64,000 nucleotides of DNA from Stutzerimonas zhaodongensis. Its GTDB lineage: Bacteria; Pseudomonadota; Gammaproteobacteria; Pseudomonadales; Pseudomonadaceae. The notes beneath the pieces were generated by a model. That model did no database searches, had not been told where the DNA came from, and was given only the letters and a program-made list of their open reading frames with translations. Each line of letters opens with the position of its first letter. The stretch's first letter is position 1. Shown piece by piece: positions 25,322 through 34,438 of the stretch. Location: assembly GCF_003696365.1 (NCBI RefSeq), contig NZ_RFFM01000006.1, positions 147,028 to 211,027 on the forward strand, given 5' to 3'. The position numbers were made by a program, and so were the translations under genes.

Positions 25322-27397
25322 TCAAACCTGCCCGTATTGCTGGCCGTGGCGCAGCCAACGCTCTAGCAAGGGGCTTACGTGCTGTGGCCACCGTTCCAAA
25401 AGAGCGTGCGCGGCGTCACGTACGGCTGGCAGCAAATCGGCATCGCGCATCAGGTCAGCAACCTTGAATTGCAACAGGCCGGTCTGCCGCGTGCCCAGCA
25501 TTTCGCCGGGGCCGCGCAACTCGAGATCCTTTTCCGCGATGATGAACCCGTCGCAGGTCTCGCGCATGATCGCCAGCCGCTCACGGCCGATCTGCGAAAG
25601 CGGCGGGTGATAGAGCAGCACACAATGGCTTGCTGCGCTGCCACGACCGACCCGGCCGCGCAGCTGGTGCAGCTGCGCCAAGCCCAGGCGCTCGGGGTTT
25701 TCGATGATCATCAGGCTGGAATTGGGCACATCGACCCCGACCTCGATTACCGTGGTGGCCACCAGCAGCTGCAAACGTCCTTCCTTGAACTCGGCCATCA
25801 CCGCGGCTTTTTCCGCGGGCTTCATGCGGCCATGGATCAGCCCTACGTTGAGGCCGCCGAGCGCGGCGGAGAGGTCCTCGAAGGTGGTTTCTGCGGCCTG
25901 GCAGGTCAGCTCCTCGGATTCTTCGATCAGGGTGCAGACCCAGTAGGCCTGGCGACCCTCGTTGCAAGCCGAACGCACCCGTTCGATGACTTCCAGGCGG
26001 CGGCTGTCGGCCACCAGTACGGTATTGACCGGGGTGCGACCAGGCGGCAGTTCATCGAGAATCGAGGTGTCCAGGTCGGCATAGGCGCTCATGGCGAGCG
26101 TCCGGGGAATCGGCGTGGCGGTCATGATCAGCTGGTGCGGGCAGAGCCGGCCCTCCACGCCCTTGCGTCGCAACGCCAGGCGCTGTTGCACGCCGAAGCG
26201 ATGCTGCTCGTCGATGATCACCAGTGCGAGCCTGCTGAACCGCACCTCATCCTGAAACAGTGCGTGCGTGCCGACCACCATTGGGCAGCCTGCTGCGATG
26301 CGTTCCAGCGCAGCGGCTCGCGCCTTGCCTTTTAGCTTGCCGGCCAGCCAGGCGACTTCGATGCCCAGCGGCTCGAGCCATTTGCAGAAGGTGATGAAGT
26401 GCTGTTCGGCGAGGATCTCGGTCGGCGCCATCAGCGCCACCTGATAGCCAGCCTCCAAAGCCTGCAGAGCAGCGAGCGCCGCAACCACCGTCTTGCCGGC
26501 GCCGACATCGCCCTGCACCAGGCGCAGCATCGGCTCGTCCTGGGCGAGGTCGTAGGCGATCTCCGCACCGACCCGTTGCTGGGCACCGGTGGGCTGGAAA
26601 CCCAGGTTCTGCAGATAACGTTGCGGCAGCTCACGCGCTGCAGGCAGCGGCGGCGCGTGCTGGGCGCGGCTACTCTCGCGCAGGCGTTGCATCGACAGCT
26701 GGTGGGTCAGCAGCTCTTCGAAGGCCAGCCGGTGCTGGGCCCAGTGGCGACCTTCGGCGAGTTCTTCCAGATCGGCATCCGGCGGTGGACGGTGCAAATA
26801 GCGAATCGCTTCGTCGAGTTTGGCCAGTCGGTAGTCGCGGATCAGCTCGTCTGGCAGCCAGTCGGGCAGGCTGTGTGGACCGAGCCGTGCCAGCGCTTGC
26901 TGGGTGAGCTGCCGCAACCGTTGCTGGGTCAGGCCTTCGGTGGTCGGGTAGATCGGCGTCAGCGTCTGTTCGACAGCCACCGGCTCGTTCTCGTCAAGCG
27001 CGCGGTATTCGGGATGGTAGATCTCAAGGCCCGAGGCGCCGGGCCGCGCTTCGCCATAGCAGCGCACCTGGGTGCCGCGCTTGAGCGCTTCCTTTTGCGC
27101 CTGGCTGAAATGGTAGAAGCGCAGGCTGAGGCTGCCGCTGCCGTCATGCAGACGGACCAGTAAACTGCGGCGCCTGCCCATCACCACGTCCGCGCCCGTT
27201 ACGGTGCCTTCAATCACCGCATCCTGACCGGGGCGCAGGGCGCCAATCGGCACGATACGGGTACGATCCTGATAGCGTAGCGGCAGGTGGAACAGCAGAT
27301 CCTGCAAGCTTTCCAGGCCGACCTTGGCGAGCTTTTCGGCCAGCGCCGCGCCGACGCCCTTTATCGCGGTCACCGGGACCGCAGCCAGCTCGCTCAT
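25322..27397 (-). CDS. recG: ATP-dependent DNA helicase RecG
   Basis: 691 residues from the ATG at 27397 (MSELAAVPVTAIKGVGAALA); 11 more codons are open upstream but this start matches the family. The N-terminal wedge/OB domain (~60-150: LPLRYQDRTRIVPIGALRPG) precedes the helicase core with Walker A GDVGAGKT, the DEQH box in IIDEQHRFGVQQRL, and motif VI (HQLRGRVGRG). It reverses stalled replication forks and branch-migrates Holliday junctions. It begins 4 bp after oxyR, the usual Pseudomonas oxyR-recG pair. Confidence 0.97.
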   Translation of the reverse strand: MSELAAVPVTAIKGVGAALAEKLAKVGLESLQDLLFHLPLRYQDRTRIVPIGALRPGQDAVIEGTVTGADVVMGRRRSLLVRLHDGSGSLSLRFYHFSQAQKEALKRGTQVRCYGEARPGASGLEIYHPEYRALDENEPVAVEQTLTPIYPTTEGLTQQRLRQLTQQALARLGPHSLPDWLPDELIRDYRLAKLDEAIRYLHRPPPDADLEELAEGRHWAQHRLAFEELLTHQLSMQRLRESSRAQHAPPLPAARELPQRYLQNLGFQPTGAQQRVGAEIAYDLAQDEPMLRLVQGDVGAGKTVVAALAALQALEAGYQVALMAPTEILAEQHFITFCKWLEPLGIEVAWLAGKLKGKARAAALERIAAGCPMVVGTHALFQDEVRFSRLALVIIDEQHRFGVQQRLALRRKGVEGRLCPHQLIMTATPIPRTLAMSAYADLDTSILDELPPGRTPVNTVLVADSRRLEVIERVRSACNEGRQAYWVCTLIEESEELTCQAAETTFEDLSAALGGLNVGLIHGRMKPAEKAAVMAEFKEGRLQLLVATTVIEVGVDVPNSSLMIIENPERLGLAQLHQLRGRVGRGSAASHCVLLYHPPLSQIGRERLAIMRETCDGFIIAEKDLELRGPGEMLGTRQTGLLQFKVADLMRDADLLPAVRDAAHALLERWPQHVSPLLERWLRHGQQYGQV

Positions 27398-27401
27398 GGC
27401 A

Positions 27402-28322
27402 TCAGGCTTTTTTGGCGGGCGGTTTCGCAACCGAGCACAGGCGGATGGAGTCGGCCAGCACCTCGATGGCTCTCGGGCGCGGAAAGCTGGCGCGCCAGGC
27501 GATGGCCACGGTGCGGAACGGCACGGGCGGCGTCAGCGGTCGGATATCCAGCACGCCCGGGGAATAATGATGACTGTCGACGGCCGACAGCGGCAGGATC
27601 GATACGCCCAGCCCCGAGGCCACCATGTGGCGGATGGTTTCCAGCGAAGAGGATTCCACCGTGGTGTGGCTCGGCGCCTCGCCTTTGCGAGTGGTCGGGC
27701 AGGCTTCGAGCACCTGATCGCGGAAGCAATGACCTTCGCCCAACAGCAGCAGGCTCTTGTCGTTGAGCATCTCGCTGTTGATGGTTTCCTTTTTCGTCCA
27801 CGGGTGGCCGGCGGGCATGAGCACGTAGAAGGGCTCGTCATACAGCGGCAGGGTCAGCACGTCGGCTTCCTGGAACGGCAGCGCGATGATGATTGCGTCC
27901 AGCTCGCCTGTGCGCAGCTTGTCGCGCAGAATGTGGGTGAAGTTTTCCTCGATGTACAGCGGCATGTCCGGCGCCACGCGGTGCAACTGCGGAATCAGGT
28001 GCGGGAACATGTAAGGGCCGACGGTATAGATGGCGCCTACCTTGAGCGGCGCGGCCAGCTGATTCTTGCCGGCCTGAGCCAGTTCGCGAATGCTTTGCGC
28101 TTGCTCCAGCACCTTTTGCGCCTGGGTGACGATGCCTTCACCGACGGGCGTCAGCCGCACTGCGCTTTTGGTTCGCTCGAAGATCAGCACACCGAGCTCG
28201 TCTTCGAGCTTCTTGACCCCCACCGACAACGTGGGCTGGCTGACGTGGCAGCGTTCGGCGGCGCGGCCGAAGTGAGATTCCTGGGCGAGCGTGACGATGT
28301 AGCGCAGTTCGGTCAGTGTCAT
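27402..28322 (-). CDS. oxyR: Hydrogen-peroxide-inducible transcriptional activator OxyR
   Basis: 306 residues, LysR family. The winged helix occupies residues 1-60 (MTLTELRYIVTLAQESHFGR, HVSQPTLSVGVKKLEDELG). The redox centre GEGHCFRDQVLEAC carries the two cysteines spaced as Cys199/Cys208 of E. coli OxyR. Oxidation to a disulfide switches on catalase and peroxidase genes. Likely co-transcribed with recG. Confidence 0.96.
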   Translation of the reverse strand: MTLTELRYIVTLAQESHFGRAAERCHVSQPTLSVGVKKLEDELGVLIFERTKSAVRLTPVGEGIVTQAQKVLEQAQSIRELAQAGKNQLAAPLKVGAIYTVGPYMFPHLIPQLHRVAPDMPLYIEENFTHILRDKLRTGELDAIIIALPFQEADVLTLPLYDEPFYVLMPAGHPWTKKETINSEMLNDKSLLLLGEGHCFRDQVLEACPTTRKGEAPSHTTVESSSLETIRHMVASGLGVSILPLSAVDSHHYSPGVLDIRPLTPPVPFRTVAIAWRASFPRPRAIEVLADSIRLCSVAKPPAKKA

Positions 28323-28488
28323 AGCGTTATTCCATCAGAGTGCGGGCTAGCATAGCCTTTGCTCGTGTTCGAACCAACTGGCCAGCATCCGTTCCTTATA
28401 AGGTGACAAGCGGAAACGATGCTGGCAGCAGTACACTGATCCTCGGCGGGCCGAATGGGTGGCCCGCACCGGTTACGGAGCAACCGCC

Positions 28489-29349
28489 ATGGCAATACGT
28501 CCCTCAGTAATGATCGCCGGCTGCGGTGATGTTGGTATTCGCCTCGGGCTGCAGCTGAGCCGAGCGGGTTGGACGGTGTACGGCTTGCGCCGCCAGGCGG
28601 CGAGCCTGCCTGTGCCGATCCTGCCGGTACGCGGAGACCTGGCGTCGAGCGAGGTGCCGCGTGGCTGGCCCAATGGCAATCTCGACTATCTGGTATATGC
28701 CGCCTCGGCTAGCCAGCACGATGAACCGGGATACCGGCAGGCTTACGTCGAAGGCTTGCGCAACGCGCTTGGCTGGCTGCAACAACGTGGGCAACGTCCC
28801 AAGCGGCTGTTCTTTCTTTCGAGCACCGGCGTCTATGCGCAGAACGGCGGTGAATGGATCGATGAGACCTCCGCCACCGAACCCACCGGTTATACCGGCC
28901 AGGTCATGCTCGAGGCTGAGCAGTTGGCGCTCGATTGTGGATTTCCCGCCACACGGGTGCGCATGGCCGGACTGTACGACCCGGTACGGCCGTGGATGCA
29001 GAACCAGGTACGTGCCGGGTTGCGCGTCGACCGCGAGCCACCGCAGTTCAGCAATCGCATCCATCGTGACGATGCCGCGGCGCTGCTGACGTGCCTGCTG
29101 CAGACCGATCTGAATGGCGGCGATCTGGAAGATTGCTATCTGGGCGTCGACGATGACCCAGCACCCTTGCACGAAGTGGTCGACTGGCTGCGCGAACGCC
29201 TCGGTGTGACCCAATGGGCCGAGCAAACCATGACCCGCCGCGCAGGCAGCAAACGGTGCAGCAATGCGCGCGCCCGCGCTCTAGGATGGGTGCCGCAGTA
29301 CCCGAGCTATCGAAACGGCTACGCCTCCATCCGCCCCGGCAAAGGCTGA
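28489..29349 (+). CDS. NAD(P)-dependent epimerase/reductase-like protein (YeeZ-like)
   Basis: 286 residues from the ATG at 28489 (MAIRPSVMIAGCGDVGIRLG), with GGAG upstream; 10 further upstream codons are open. The GCGDVG loop binds the dinucleotide, and RLFFLSSTGVYAQNGGEWID fits the extended SDR active-site Ser/Tyr region of atypical epimerases. Members of this group are poorly characterised. It stands alone and is divergent from oxyR. Function beyond the fold is not known. Confidence 0.82.
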   Translation: MAIRPSVMIAGCGDVGIRLGLQLSRAGWTVYGLRRQAASLPVPILPVRGDLASSEVPRGWPNGNLDYLVYAASASQHDEPGYRQAYVEGLRNALGWLQQRGQRPKRLFFLSSTGVYAQNGGEWIDETSATEPTGYTGQVMLEAEQLALDCGFPATRVRMAGLYDPVRPWMQNQVRAGLRVDREPPQFSNRIHRDDAAALLTCLLQTDLNGGDLEDCYLGVDDDPAPLHEVVDWLRERLGVTQWAEQTMTRRAGSKRCSNARARALGWVPQYPSYRNGYASIRPGKG

Positions 29350-29927
29350 GCGGCAACGAGGCCCGCGACGACCGCCGCGATTGCTGCAGGAGCCAGGGGG
29401 GCGGGCAGTCCTTGCTGGCGATCCGTGTGCTGCTGCCACACCGGGGTCGCGCCAGCTCCTGATCGCGAGCAAGCTCGCTCCTACGAAAAGCGCTGTGCCT
29501 GGTTCGCGATGACCACCGCATTGCTGCAGGAGCCAGGGGGGGACGCGCAGTCCTTGCTGGCGATCCGTGGGCTGCTGCCACACCGGGGTCGCGCCAGCTC
29601 CTGATCGCGAGCACGCTCGCTCCTGCGAAAAGCGCTTTGCTCGGTCCGTGATGATTACCGTAGAAATGCCACGAACGCGCTGTAAACGGCCGATATAACG
29701 TTTCAATCCGGCGCCAGTTATCGCTGTCCGTCGGTGATTTAGCTCATTGCATTAGATCCAGGCAACTCTGCCGGCATCGTGCTTACTAAAACCTTGATAG
29801 CACGCACGCCGTACACCTTGCCGCATGGCAGCAGTCGGGTCAGGAGCAGCTGCCGCATTGCGGCGAAGACATCAGGAAGAACCACCGCGGCGGCGTTTTC
29901 GAACACCGAACCAGGAGAATTTTTCCA
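29350..29927. other. 578-bp spacer with tandem repeat and REP palindromes
   Basis: No gene is seen. The left half is a 140-bp tandem duplication with REP palindromes (listed separately). The right half (29665-29927) carries the leader of the zinc dehydrogenase gene, including AGGAG just before its ATG. Confidence 0.6.
29381..29662. repeat. Tandem repeat of 140 bp (two copies) containing REP palindromes
   Basis: The unit starting TTGCTGCAGGAGCCAGGGGG at 29381 begins again at 29521, an exact 140-bp offset. Both copies contain GATCGCGAGCAAGCTCGCTC (copy 2 has one change) and CTGGCGATCCGTG. The copies diverge gradually after 29645. This is a REP-type intergenic element duplicated as a whole. Confidence 0.85.
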
Positions 29928-31100
29928 ATGAGAGCCCTTCGCTGGCATGGCAAGCACGACATCCGCTGCGACAACCACGTTCCCGATCCGTCTATAGAAG
30001 ATCCACGCGACGCCATCATCAAGGTGTCCTCCTGCGCGATCTGCGGCTCTGACCTGCACCTCTACGATGGTTTCATGCCCGGCATGCAGCATGGCGACAT
30101 CATGGGCCACGAGTTCATGGGCGAGGTGATGGAAGTCGGCTCGGCCAACAAGAAGCTCAAAGTCGGCGACCGGGTGGTGGTGCCCTTCACCATCGTCTGT
30201 GGCGATTGCGATCAGTGCAAACGCGGCAATTTCTCCGTATGTGAGCGCTCGAATCGCAACAAGGACATGGCCGACAAAGTATTCGGGCACTCCACCGCTG
30301 GCCTCTATGGCTACTCGCACCTCACTGGCGGTTATGCTGGAGGCCAGGCCGAATTCGTCCGTGTGCCCTATGCCGATGTCGGACCGGTGGTTATCCCTAA
30401 TGGCCTGACCGATGAGCAAGTGCTGTTTCTGGGGGACATCTTGCCTACCGGCTGGCAAGCCGCCGCCCAGTGCGACATCCAGCCAACGGACACCGTGGCA
30501 GTCTGGGGTGCTGGGCCGGTCGGCCAGTTCGCCGTCCGCAGCGCGTTGATGATGGGTGCCATGCAGGTCATCTGTATCGACAACGTACCCGAGCGGCTGT
30601 CCATGGCGCGCGCGGGCGGCGCCATCACCATCAACTTCGATGAAGAAAGCGTGCTCGAGCGACTCAAGGAGCTGACGCGCGGCAAGGGTCCGGAGAAGTG
30701 CATCGACTCGGTGGGCATGGAGGCACATGCCGGTCGCTCGATCGATTCGATGTACGACCGCGCCAAGCAGGCATTGATGCTGGAGACCGATCGCCCCCAT
30801 GTGCTGCGCGAAATGATCTACGTCTGCCGCCCAGCCGGCATCATTTCGATTCCCGGCGTGTATGGCGGTCTGATCGACAAGATCCCCTTTGGCGCCGCCA
30901 TGAACAAGGGCCTGACCTTCCGCATGGGCCAGACCCACGTCAACCGCTGGACCGACGACCTGCTCAGACGCATCCAGGAGGGCGAAATCGATCCTAGCTT
31001 CGTCATCACCCACACCGTCAGCCTCGAGCAGGGTCCCGAGATGTACAAGACCTTCCGAGACAAGCACGACGGCTGTATCAAGGTGGTTCTTAAACCCTGA
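29928..31100 (+). CDS. Zinc-dependent alcohol/formaldehyde-type dehydrogenase
   Basis: 390 residues of the medium-chain dehydrogenase family. Catalytic zinc ligands lie in [14 protein letters not shown] and [11 protein letters not shown], and the structural zinc site is [16 protein letters not shown]. The Rossmann loop [14 protein letters not shown] binds NAD(P)+. The long insert before the C-terminus resembles glutathione-independent formaldehyde dehydrogenases and related YycR/AdhP-like enzymes; substrate uncertain. AGGAG precedes the ATG. The next gene follows after a strong stem-loop and may be co-transcribed. Confidence 0.9.
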   Translation: MRALRWHGKHDIRCDNHVPDPSIEDPRDAIIKVSSCAICGSDLHLYDGFMPGMQHGDIMGHEFMGEVMEVGSANKKLKVGDRVVVPFTIVCGDCDQCKRGNFSVCERSNRNKDMADKVFGHSTAGLYGYSHLTGGYAGGQAEFVRVPYADVGPVVIPNGLTDEQVLFLGDILPTGWQAAAQCDIQPTDTVAVWGAGPVGQFAVRSALMMGAMQVICIDNVPERLSMARAGGAITINFDEESVLERLKELTRGKGPEKCIDSVGMEAHAGRSIDSMYDRAKQALMLETDRPHVLREMIYVCRPAGIISIPGVYGGLIDKIPFGAAMNKGLTFRMGQTHVNRWTDDLLRRIQEGEIDPSFVITHTVSLEQGPEMYKTFRDKHDGCIKVVLKP

Positions 31101-31107
31101 GGCCCCC

Positions 31108-31142
31108 GGGCGGCGAATCCCTGATCCAGGGAATCGCCGCCC
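31108..31142 (+). promoter_or_regulatory. Long stem-loop between dehydrogenase and following gene
   Basis: GGGCGGCGAATCCCTG pairs with CAGGGAATCGCCGCCC around a 3-base loop, with one mismatch in 16 pairs. It begins 7 bp after the dehydrogenase stop. No T-tract follows, so it may stabilise or process the transcript or be a weak terminator. Confidence 0.6.
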
Positions 31143-31171
31143 GCTTCCGAGCCCCGAAGGAGGGACTGTTC

Positions 31172-31696
31172 ATGAGCGTTCCACATCGAGTGACCCGTAC
31201 CAACCATTCCGCCCGTACCCTGGCTCGTGGCCTGGGCTGGTTCAGTATCGGCCTGGGCGTTGCGCAGCTGGTCATGCCCGGCAAGCTGGCCCGTTTTCTT
31301 GGCGTGCCAGGTAATGAAGGCCTGATCCGCGCCTGCGGTGCCAGGGAAATTGCCACAGGCGTCGGCCTGCTGCTGACCGATAACCCCAAACCTTGGATAT
31401 ACGGCCGCATCGGCGGTGACATGCTGGACCTTGCCGGCCTTGGGATGAGCATCGAGAACGGAACCGAGCAGGTCAACGCGGCTATCGCAGCGGGTGCCGT
31501 CGCAAGCATCACCGCGTTGGACATCACCTGCGCCAAGGGCCTGGCCTCTGAGGACGAGCTGGTAACGGAGTGGGATTACAGCGACCGCAGCGGTTTTGCG
31601 CAGGCGCCCGAAACCATGCGTGGGCGGGTCGAGGCGAAGTTTGCATCAGCGCGGGCCGAGCCAAACGGTTATAGCCCATCGGCAATGTTGCATTGA
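31172..31696 (+). CDS. Conserved hypothetical membrane-associated protein
   Basis: 174 residues preceded by AAGGAGG. Two or three moderately hydrophobic helices (LGWFSIGLGVAQLVMPGKLA, REIATGVGLLLTDNP, NAAIAAGAVASITALDIT) with glycine-rich turns, then a polar tail. It resembles the transmembrane segment found in front of cyclase/dehydrase-like (SRPBCC) domains, but no catalytic domain follows. Such proteins often accompany zinc dehydrogenase genes. Function unknown. Confidence 0.7.
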   Translation: MSVPHRVTRTNHSARTLARGLGWFSIGLGVAQLVMPGKLARFLGVPGNEGLIRACGAREIATGVGLLLTDNPKPWIYGRIGGDMLDLAGLGMSIENGTEQVNAAIAAGAVASITALDITCAKGLASEDELVTEWDYSDRSGFAQAPETMRGRVEAKFASARAEPNGYSPSAMLH

Positions 31697-31778
31697 TGTG
31701 AGGTGAGGGGCGCGAAGCGAATCGCTGCCGCTGTTTGAAACGGTGTTTCGGGGCGATTAACGAGTCGTTTGATGATTT

Positions 31779-32011
31779 GGTTTCAGCCTGCTGGGCGAGT
31801 CCCTTTTGGCATTCGCCGGATGGCCGGCCCCGCCCAAAGGAACCAAAAAGTCTTGCCCCGGCATCCGGCCCCGGCTGCGCCGGGGTCCGTTCGCTCCACC
31901 GCCGCTCCATGGACCGGCTTACAAGGGCCATCGCTGGCCCTTTAAGCCTCTCGCCGCATCCATGCGGCTCGCCCCCTTACGCAACGATTCCTCTCACCTC
32001 CTGATGGGGCG
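31779..32011 (-). repeat. Dispersed ~230-bp intergenic repeat, copy A
   Basis: Reading the plus strand it runs from GGTTTCAGCCTGCTGGGCGA through GCCGCATCCATGCGGCTCGC to TGATGGGGCG. It shares this block order with copy C at 43946 and, inverted, with copies B and D. It is more diverged than C and D. Confidence 0.7.
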
Positions 32012-32158
32012 TTTTGCGTCGTCTGATAGTGCGCGCGCACAAAGAGCAAAAGAGCCTCGTAGGATGGGGCGGGCCGCGCAGTGCAGCCGAATCAAGCAGG
32101 AACGATGAGCTTCGCCCATGCGACCAACTGGCAACTCAACCGCCAGCCACCACAGGCC

Positions 32159-32391
32159 GCCCCTTCAGTAGGCCGAATGGAATCGCTGCGTAGAGGGGCG
32201 AGCGGCATGGATGCCGCGAGAGTCGTAAAGAGTCGGGGCCGACGTCGGTATGGATGGCCCTTGCGCGGCCCCTCGGAGCAGCGATGGAGTGAGGGAAGTC
32301 GAGCGAAGCGAACCGGGGACGCCTAATCCGGATGCCGGAGCAAGCGTTTTGGTTTACTTTTTCGGCGTTTGGAAAGAAGCGACTCGCCCTG
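32159..32391 (+). repeat. Dispersed ~230-bp intergenic repeat, copy B
   Basis: It starts CCCCTTCAGTAGGCCGAATG and includes GCGAGCGGCATGGATGCCGC, GAAGTCGAGCGAAGCGA and GACTCGCCC, all found in the same order in copy D at 44421. It faces copy A head to head across 147 bp. Confidence 0.8.
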
Positions 32392-32475
32392 GAGAATGCG
32401 ATAGGCCGTTTTTTGCTAAGGTCTGCAGCCCGTCCCGTACCGCCACCTCTAGCGGCCGCCACCCGATGAGAATCC

Positions 32476-33408
32476 ATGTCCGCCGTCGTCAACATCGTCC
32501 TCCCAGTCTTCGCCCTGATCCTGCTGGGTTTCATTTGCCGCCGTACCGGCCGCATGGGACCGACGGGTGCCTCCGAGCTGAACCGCTTCGTTGTCTGGCT
32601 GGCGCTACCCGCGCTGCTGTTCAGCGTTGTCGCCAATTCCACCTGGGAGCAGCTCTGGCAGCCGGGCTTCATCACGGCATTCTCGGTGGGCTGCCTTGGG
32701 GTTTTCGGCGTCACCCTCGGTTATCGACTGGTGCAAAAGCAGCCCCTGGCCGACGCCAGCCTGGATGCGCTGGGTGCGTCGTATGCCAATACCGGTTACA
32801 TCGGCATTCCACTGTGCATGCTGGTGCTGGGTGACGAAGCGCTGCAACCAGCAATGGTGGCGAGCATCGTAGTGGTGTGCGTACTGTTCGCCATTGCCCT
32901 GGCCTGCGTGGAGACCGGGCTGCACGCGGGCCAGGGCTTCGGTCGGACGCTGCGCAAGGTCAGCGCCGCGCTGGTGCGCAACCCGCTTGTAGTGGCGCCA
33001 ATGCTGGGAGGTATCTGGGCGGCAAGCGGGCTGGCTCTGCCGGTGCCGCTGGCGACGTTGCTGAAGCTGCTTGGCGCGGCTGCGGCGCCCTGCGCGCTGG
33101 TGTCCCTGGGATTGTTTCTCGCGCAGCCGCTACCTGGGGGCAAGGTGACGGGAGTCTGGCCGCTGGTAGCACTCAAGTTGATCGTGCAACCGCTGATCAC
33201 CTGGTATCTGGCATTTCAGGTGTTCGAGCTGCCGACGCTCTGGGCGTACTCAGCGCTGTTGCTCAGTGCCCTGCCTACGGGCACCGGGCCTTACATGCTT
33301 GCCGAGTTCTACGGGCGTGAAGCATCGCGCGTATCTCGGGTGGTGCTGTATTCCACCCTCGGCTCGCTGATCACCTTGTCGACGTGTCTGGTGCTGTTAC
33401 CGGTGTAG
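32476..33408 (+). CDS. AEC-family (auxin efflux carrier-like) permease
   Basis: 310 residues with about ten transmembrane segments in two groups of five (FALILLGFICRRTGRMG at the start; ALLLSALPTGTGPYMLAEFY near the end), the standard AEC/YfdV layout. Members export or exchange organic acids and similar anions; the substrate here is unknown. It stands alone, convergent with the methyltransferase gene. Confidence 0.9.
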   Translation: MSAVVNIVLPVFALILLGFICRRTGRMGPTGASELNRFVVWLALPALLFSVVANSTWEQLWQPGFITAFSVGCLGVFGVTLGYRLVQKQPLADASLDALGASYANTGYIGIPLCMLVLGDEALQPAMVASIVVVCVLFAIALACVETGLHAGQGFGRTLRKVSAALVRNPLVVAPMLGGIWAASGLALPVPLATLLKLLGAAAAPCALVSLGLFLAQPLPGGKVTGVWPLVALKLIVQPLITWYLAFQVFELPTLWAYSALLLSALPTGTGPYMLAEFYGREASRVSRVVLYSTLGSLITLSTCLVLLPV

Positions 33409-33463
33409 GTTAAAACCTTAAAGCGGTTTTCACACGGTGTCAGCTAACGCCTTGCAAGGCGAT

Positions 33464-34411
33464 TCATCCAGCCGGCCGGGTAACCTCCAGCACGACTGCA
33501 GCGATGCGGTCGCACTCGGTGTAGGCCCCATCAAGCAGCTCTTCGCCGAACACATCCGGATCGACTTCGCGGTAGCTCCAGCTGAATTCACGCCCTTCCA
33601 GGCGTTGGCTGATTTCCCTGAGGAAGGGATCCTGATTGCCGTGCATCGCTACGCCGGTATAGAGCAATAGCGTGCCGCATGGTGCCAGACGCTCCAGAGC
33701 GCTGTCGAAGATCGCCAGCGACAGGCCGGCACCCAACGGGCCGCCTCCGTGACGGTAGGCGCGCTCGCTCGGGTCCACCAGATAGGGAGGGTTGGCCAGG
33801 ATAAGGTCGAATTCGCCACCGACGTCACTGAGCAGGTCGCTGTGGCGCGCCGTCAGGTTGTCAGCGCCGGCCAGTGCTGCGTTGATGCGCGTCAGACGCA
33901 GCGCCGCGGGATTGATGTCGACCGCCAGCACCTCCGCCTGCGGCCGTGCCAGCGCAGCGAGCACTCCACCAGCACCCGATCCGCAGCCGATATCCACAAC
34001 GCGGCCGATATGGCCTTTGTGGTTGTTCAGATGGGCCAGGATGGCATTGGCGAAGCGGTAGGTGTCCGGGCCGAAGAACACGGCATCGGGCTCTTCGGTG
34101 GGATAAGCCGAATGCACGAACAGTTGGCCATCGAGGCTGGAAAACCGTACACGGCTGCGCCAGCAGGTGTCAGACGGAGCGAGCACGCCGGCTTGATCCA
34201 TCAGGCTGAAAATCGCCGTGGGCAACAACTCATGCTGGAATGGACGGCTCCAGCCGAAAACGCCGGTAAGGTCTTTGGCAAGGGCGTTTTCGACGCGGCT
34301 GTTGACGCGTTCATGGGTCAACGGCGTAGGGGTGATGAAATGATAGCCGCGCTCACGCAGCGCTTCGGCCAGATGCAGTAGGGCACGGTCCTGGGCAGTT
34401 TCGGTCGTCAT
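33464..34411 (-). CDS. Class I SAM-dependent methyltransferase (HemK/PrmC-related)
   Basis: 315 residues. The N-terminal ~120 residues form a family-specific domain. The Rossmann-type domain has motif I VVDIGCGSGAGGVLAALARP and the catalytic NPPY (LILANPPYLVDPSERAYRHG) typical of glutamine or adenine N-methyltransferases. The target (protein release factor/ribosomal protein or RNA) cannot be assigned. It begins 27 bp after the haem-oxygenase-fold gene and is likely co-transcribed with it; AGGGAA lies before the ATG. Confidence 0.85.
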   Translation of the reverse strand: MTTETAQDRALLHLAEALRERGYHFITPTPLTHERVNSRVENALAKDLTGVFGWSRPFQHELLPTAIFSLMDQAGVLAPSDTCWRSRVRFSSLDGQLFVHSAYPTEEPDAVFFGPDTYRFANAILAHLNNHKGHIGRVVDIGCGSGAGGVLAALARPQAEVLAVDINPAALRLTRINAALAGADNLTARHSDLLSDVGGEFDLILANPPYLVDPSERAYRHGGGPLGAGLSLAIFDSALERLAPCGTLLLYTGVAMHGNQDPFLREISQRLEGREFSWSYREVDPDVFGEELLDGAYTECDRIAAVVLEVTRPAG

Positions 34412-34438
34412 ACGTTTCCCTGGCGAGATGTCGCCTTC

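Larger units (their letters stand above)
31697..32475. other. 779-bp repeat-rich spacer
   Basis: No credible gene is seen. It contains two oppositely oriented copies of a ~230-bp dispersed repeat (31779-32011 and 32159-32391), which create several spurious arginine/proline-rich open frames. The right end is the leader of the AEC permease gene. Confidence 0.6.

Noticed and set aside
29370..29662. Possible CRISPR-like array
   Set aside because: Only two units of 140 bp with REP palindromes, with no short direct repeats and unique spacers, and no cas genes nearby.
29739..31067. 442-codon minus-strand open frame
   Set aside because: Antisense to the zinc dehydrogenase; no family features.
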